Assembly: GCF_900103365.1 (NCBI RefSeq)
Contig: NZ_LT629703.1
Coordinates: forward strand, 6,806,501-6,870,500
DNA length: 64,000 bases
Direction: 5' to 3'
Source of the DNA: Afipia sp. GAS231
GTDB taxonomy: Bacteria > Pseudomonadota > Alphaproteobacteria > Rhizobiales > Xanthobacteraceae
Shown here: positions 62,223 through 64,000 of the stretch, in pieces
Position numbering within the stretch: position 1 is the first letter of the stretch
How the letters are laid out: every line of letters begins with the position of its first letter
Program-made: the position numbers and the translations under genes
Notes under the pieces: generated by a model
Databases searched by the model: none
What the model was told of the DNA's origin: nothing
What the model saw: the letters and a program-made list of their open reading frames with translations, nothing else

Positions 62223-63389
62223 ATGGATTTCGCGCTCTCGGCCAACCAGGAATCGATCCGCGATGCGGTTGGCAAAATCTGTTCGCGCTTCGACGACGCC
62301 TATTGGCTGAAGAAGGACAAGGAAGGCGGCTATCCCGCCGACTTCCACCGCGCGCTGGCCGATGCCGGCTGGCTCGGCATCTGCATTCCGGAAGAGTACG
62401 GCGGCTCCGGCCTCGGTATCACCGACGCCGCGATCATGATGCGGACGATCGCGCAATCCGGCGCCGGCATGTCGGGTGCTTCCGCCGTGCACATGAATGT
62501 GTTCGGGCTCAATCCGGTGGTCGTGTTCGGCACCAAGGAACAGTGCACGCGCATGCTGCCGCCGATCGTCGACGGCCGCGACAAGTCCTGCTTCGCGGTC
62601 ACCGAGCCCAATACCGGGCTCAACACCACGCAGCTGAAAACTCGCGCCGTGCGCCAGGGCGACAAATACGTCGTCAACGGCCAGAAGGTCTGGATTTCCA
62701 CCGCCCAGGTCGCCAACAAGATTCTGCTGCTGGCGCGCACCACGCCGCTGGAAGAGGTCAAGACCCCGACGCAGGGCTTGAGCCTGTTCTACACCGACTT
62801 CGACAAGAAGCGCGTCACCGTGCACGAGATCGAGAAGATGGGCCGCAAGCCCGTCGACTCCAACGAACTGTTCTTCGAGAACTTCGAGATCCCGGTCGAG
62901 GATCGCCTCGGCGAGGAAGGCCGCGGTTTCGAATATATCCTGCACGGCATGAATCCGGAGCGCATCCTGATCGCAGCGGAAGCCGTGGGCCTCGGCCAGA
63001 TCGCGCTGTCCAAGGCGTCCGCCTATGCCAAGAACCGCATCGTGTTCAACCGGCCGATCGGCATGAACCAGGCCATCCAGCATCCGCTGGCGAAAAACTG
63101 GATGGAGCTGGAAGCCGCCTGGCTGATGGTGCTCTCGGCCGGCTGGCAATACGACAACGGTATGCCCTGCGGGCCGGCGGCCAATGCCGCGAAATATCTT
63201 GCGGCGGAGGCCGGCTTCCACGCCTGCGAACAGGCCATCATGACCCATGGCGGTTTTGGTTACGCCAAGGAATATCACGTCGAGCGTTACCTGCGCGAAT
63301 CCCTGATCCCGCGCATCGCCCCGATCAGCCCCCAGCTCATTCTCAGCTTCATTGCCGAGCGGGTGCTGGGTCTGCCGAAGTCGTATTGA
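62223..63389 (+). CDS. Acyl-CoA dehydrogenase with variant C-terminal motif
   Basis: A 388-residue FAD enzyme of the acyl-CoA dehydrogenase family: N-terminal helical domain, CFAVTEPNTGLNTTQLKT and VNGQKVWISTAQVANKILLLART in the beta domain (FAD and substrate contacts), and the C-terminal helical domain with HGGFGYAKEYHVERYLRES. Where most members carry the catalytic Glu in YEGTxxIQ, this one reads RIAPISPQLI, with Pro at about residue 367. Either the base sits elsewhere, as in isovaleryl-CoA dehydrogenase, or the reaction differs. Gene order suggests it acts after the CoA transferase. Confidence 0.88.
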   Translation: MDFALSANQESIRDAVGKICSRFDDAYWLKKDKEGGYPADFHRALADAGWLGICIPEEYGGSGLGITDAAIMMRTIAQSGAGMSGASAVHMNVFGLNPVVVFGTKEQCTRMLPPIVDGRDKSCFAVTEPNTGLNTTQLKTRAVRQGDKYVVNGQKVWISTAQVANKILLLARTTPLEEVKTPTQGLSLFYTDFDKKRVTVHEIEKMGRKPVDSNELFFENFEIPVEDRLGEEGRGFEYILHGMNPERILIAAEAVGLGQIALSKASAYAKNRIVFNRPIGMNQAIQHPLAKNWMELEAAWLMVLSAGWQYDNGMPCGPAANAAKYLAAEAGFHACEQAIMTHGGFGYAKEYHVERYLRESLIPRIAPISPQLILSFIAERVLGLPKSY

Positions 63390-63411
63390 GGATGGGCAGA
63401 ACTTGCCAGCT

Positions 63412-63513
63412 GTCATTCCGGGGCGATGCGAAGCATCGAACCCGGAATCTCGAGATTCCTCGGGGTGCAATTGCACCCCTGAGGTCTGGTCCTTCGGACC
63501 ATCCCGGAATGAC
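63412..63513. repeat. Palindromic repeat (GTCATTCCGGG type)
   Basis: GTCATTCCGGG at the left and CCCGGAATGAC at the right are near-inverses. Smaller hairpins lie inside, including GATGCGAAGCATC, AGGGGTGCAATTGCACCCCT-like and GGTCCTTCGGACC. It fills the gap between the acyl-CoA dehydrogenase and the next gene, ending 19 bp before that gene's start. Confidence 0.75.
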
Positions 63514-63531
63514 GACGGGAGCGGTAACACC

Positions 63532-64000
63532 ATGAGCTTCATCACCGGCGTCGGGCTGACGTCCTATGGCAAGCACGAAGGCTCGTCCTCGCTCGATCTC
63601 ATGAGCAAGGCGGCCGAGCTTGCGGTATCAGATGCCGGGCTGAAGCGATCCGAGATCGACGGCATCTTGTGCGGCTATTCGACGGTGTCGCCGCATATCA
63701 TGCTGGCAACCGTGTTCGCCGAGCACTTTGGAATCCAGCCGTCCTACGCGCATGCGGTGCAGGTCGGCGGCGCTACGGGTCTGGCGATGACCATGCTGGC
63801 GCATCATCTGGTCGAGGCCGGCGTGGTCAGGCACGTGCTGGTGGTCGGTGGCGAGAACCGCCTCACGGGCCAGAGCCGCGACGCCTCGATCCAGGCGCTG
63901 GCGCAGGTCGGCCATCCCGATTACGAGGTGACACTGGGGCCGACGATCCCGGCCTATTACGGCCTCGTCGCATCCCGCTACATGCATGAATATGGCGTGA
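63532..64000 (+). CDS. Thiolase-like protein, partial (runs off the window)
   Basis: The first 156 codons of a thiolase-fold gene; it continues past the window end. MSFITGVGLTSYGKHEGSS and LMSKAAELAVSDAGLKRSEIDGILCGY match the thiolase N-terminal domain, and VRHVLVVGGENRLTG the core strand. At the position of the nucleophile Cys the sequence is VQVGGATGLAM, with Gly80 replacing Cys. Proteins of this kind, often paired with a DUF35 or SCP-x-like partner, may lack thiolase chemistry. The gene lies 142 bp after the acyl-CoA dehydrogenase. Confidence 0.8.
   Translation, partial: MSFITGVGLTSYGKHEGSSSLDLMSKAAELAVSDAGLKRSEIDGILCGYSTVSPHIMLATVFAEHFGIQPSYAHAVQVGGATGLAMTMLAHHLVEAGVVRHVLVVGGENRLTGQSRDASIQALAQVGHPDYEVTLGPTIPAYYGLVASRYMHEYGV

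Overview
The window looks like a piece of a chromosome from an alphaproteobacterium of the Bradyrhizobium/Rhodopseudomonas group. This is inferred from the high GC content, the large number of ABC, TRAP and RND transporters, an IalB-family protein, acyl-CoA catabolic genes, and dispersed palindromic repeats of the kind seen in these genomes. There is one tRNA gene (tRNA-Gln, anticodon CUG). I see no rRNA, CRISPR array, transposase, prophage or plasmid functions, so this is ordinary chromosome rich in catabolic and transport operons.

Layout. 1-1133: the end of a His-rich low-complexity protein and a small gene remnant. 1145-7863: a malonate module with a GntR/FCD regulator divergent from TRAP transporter genes (dctP-dctQ-dctM), malonyl-CoA decarboxylase and malonyl-CoA synthetase. 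8391-9887: an amino-acid permease. 9917-15220: a TetR regulator divergent from an RND pump and its adaptor, with two near-identical palindromic operators between them. 15306-18565: a GlxA-like AraC regulator divergent from an SDR, a DJ-1/PfpI protein and a tautomerase, possibly a reactive-carbonyl module. 18670-19662: tRNA-Gln and a spermidine-synthase-like protein. 19839-24501: a complete branched-chain amino-acid-type ABC transporter (SBP, two permeases, two ATPases). 24580-27673: TetR regulator divergent from a type I sulfatase. 27785-30022: IalB-family protein and a flavin monooxygenase. 30003-34946: MdtABC-like RND pump with a divergent MarR regulator. 35328-40121: TonB-dependent siderophore receptor followed by exbB-exbD-tonB. 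40307-44712: an orphan SBP, a small membrane-anchored protein, a site-2 protease and an unknown membrane protein.

44732-56998 is the most interesting region. A LacI-family regulator sits between two gene sets that read away from it. On the minus strand are an IlvD/Edd dehydratase of the xylonate/arabonate type, two SDR dehydrogenases and a GFA-fold protein. On the plus strand are a CUT1 sugar ABC transporter (ATPase, Tat-exported SBP, two permeases), a DenD-like dehydrogenase, 2-keto-3-deoxygluconate kinase and KDPG aldolase. A perfect palindrome GGTAGCGCTACC lies in front of the dehydratase and a one-arm-degenerate copy in front of the transporter, so the two sets probably form one regulon for importing and degrading an unidentified sugar or sugar acid to pyruvate and a triose phosphate.

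57031-59097 encodes a large predicted lipoprotein with a HEIKH zinc-protease motif that I could not assign to a named family. 59445-64000 holds an acyl-CoA degradation set (SCP-x-type thiolase, CoA transferase, acyl-CoA dehydrogenase and a thiolase-like protein running off the window end), in which two members lack the textbook catalytic residue.

Intergenic regions carry several repeat classes: three copies of a roughly 80-bp palindrome, single copies of three other palindrome types, and two diverged copies of a longer dispersed repeat. Most coding starts were re-chosen from ribosome-binding sites and family N-termini.
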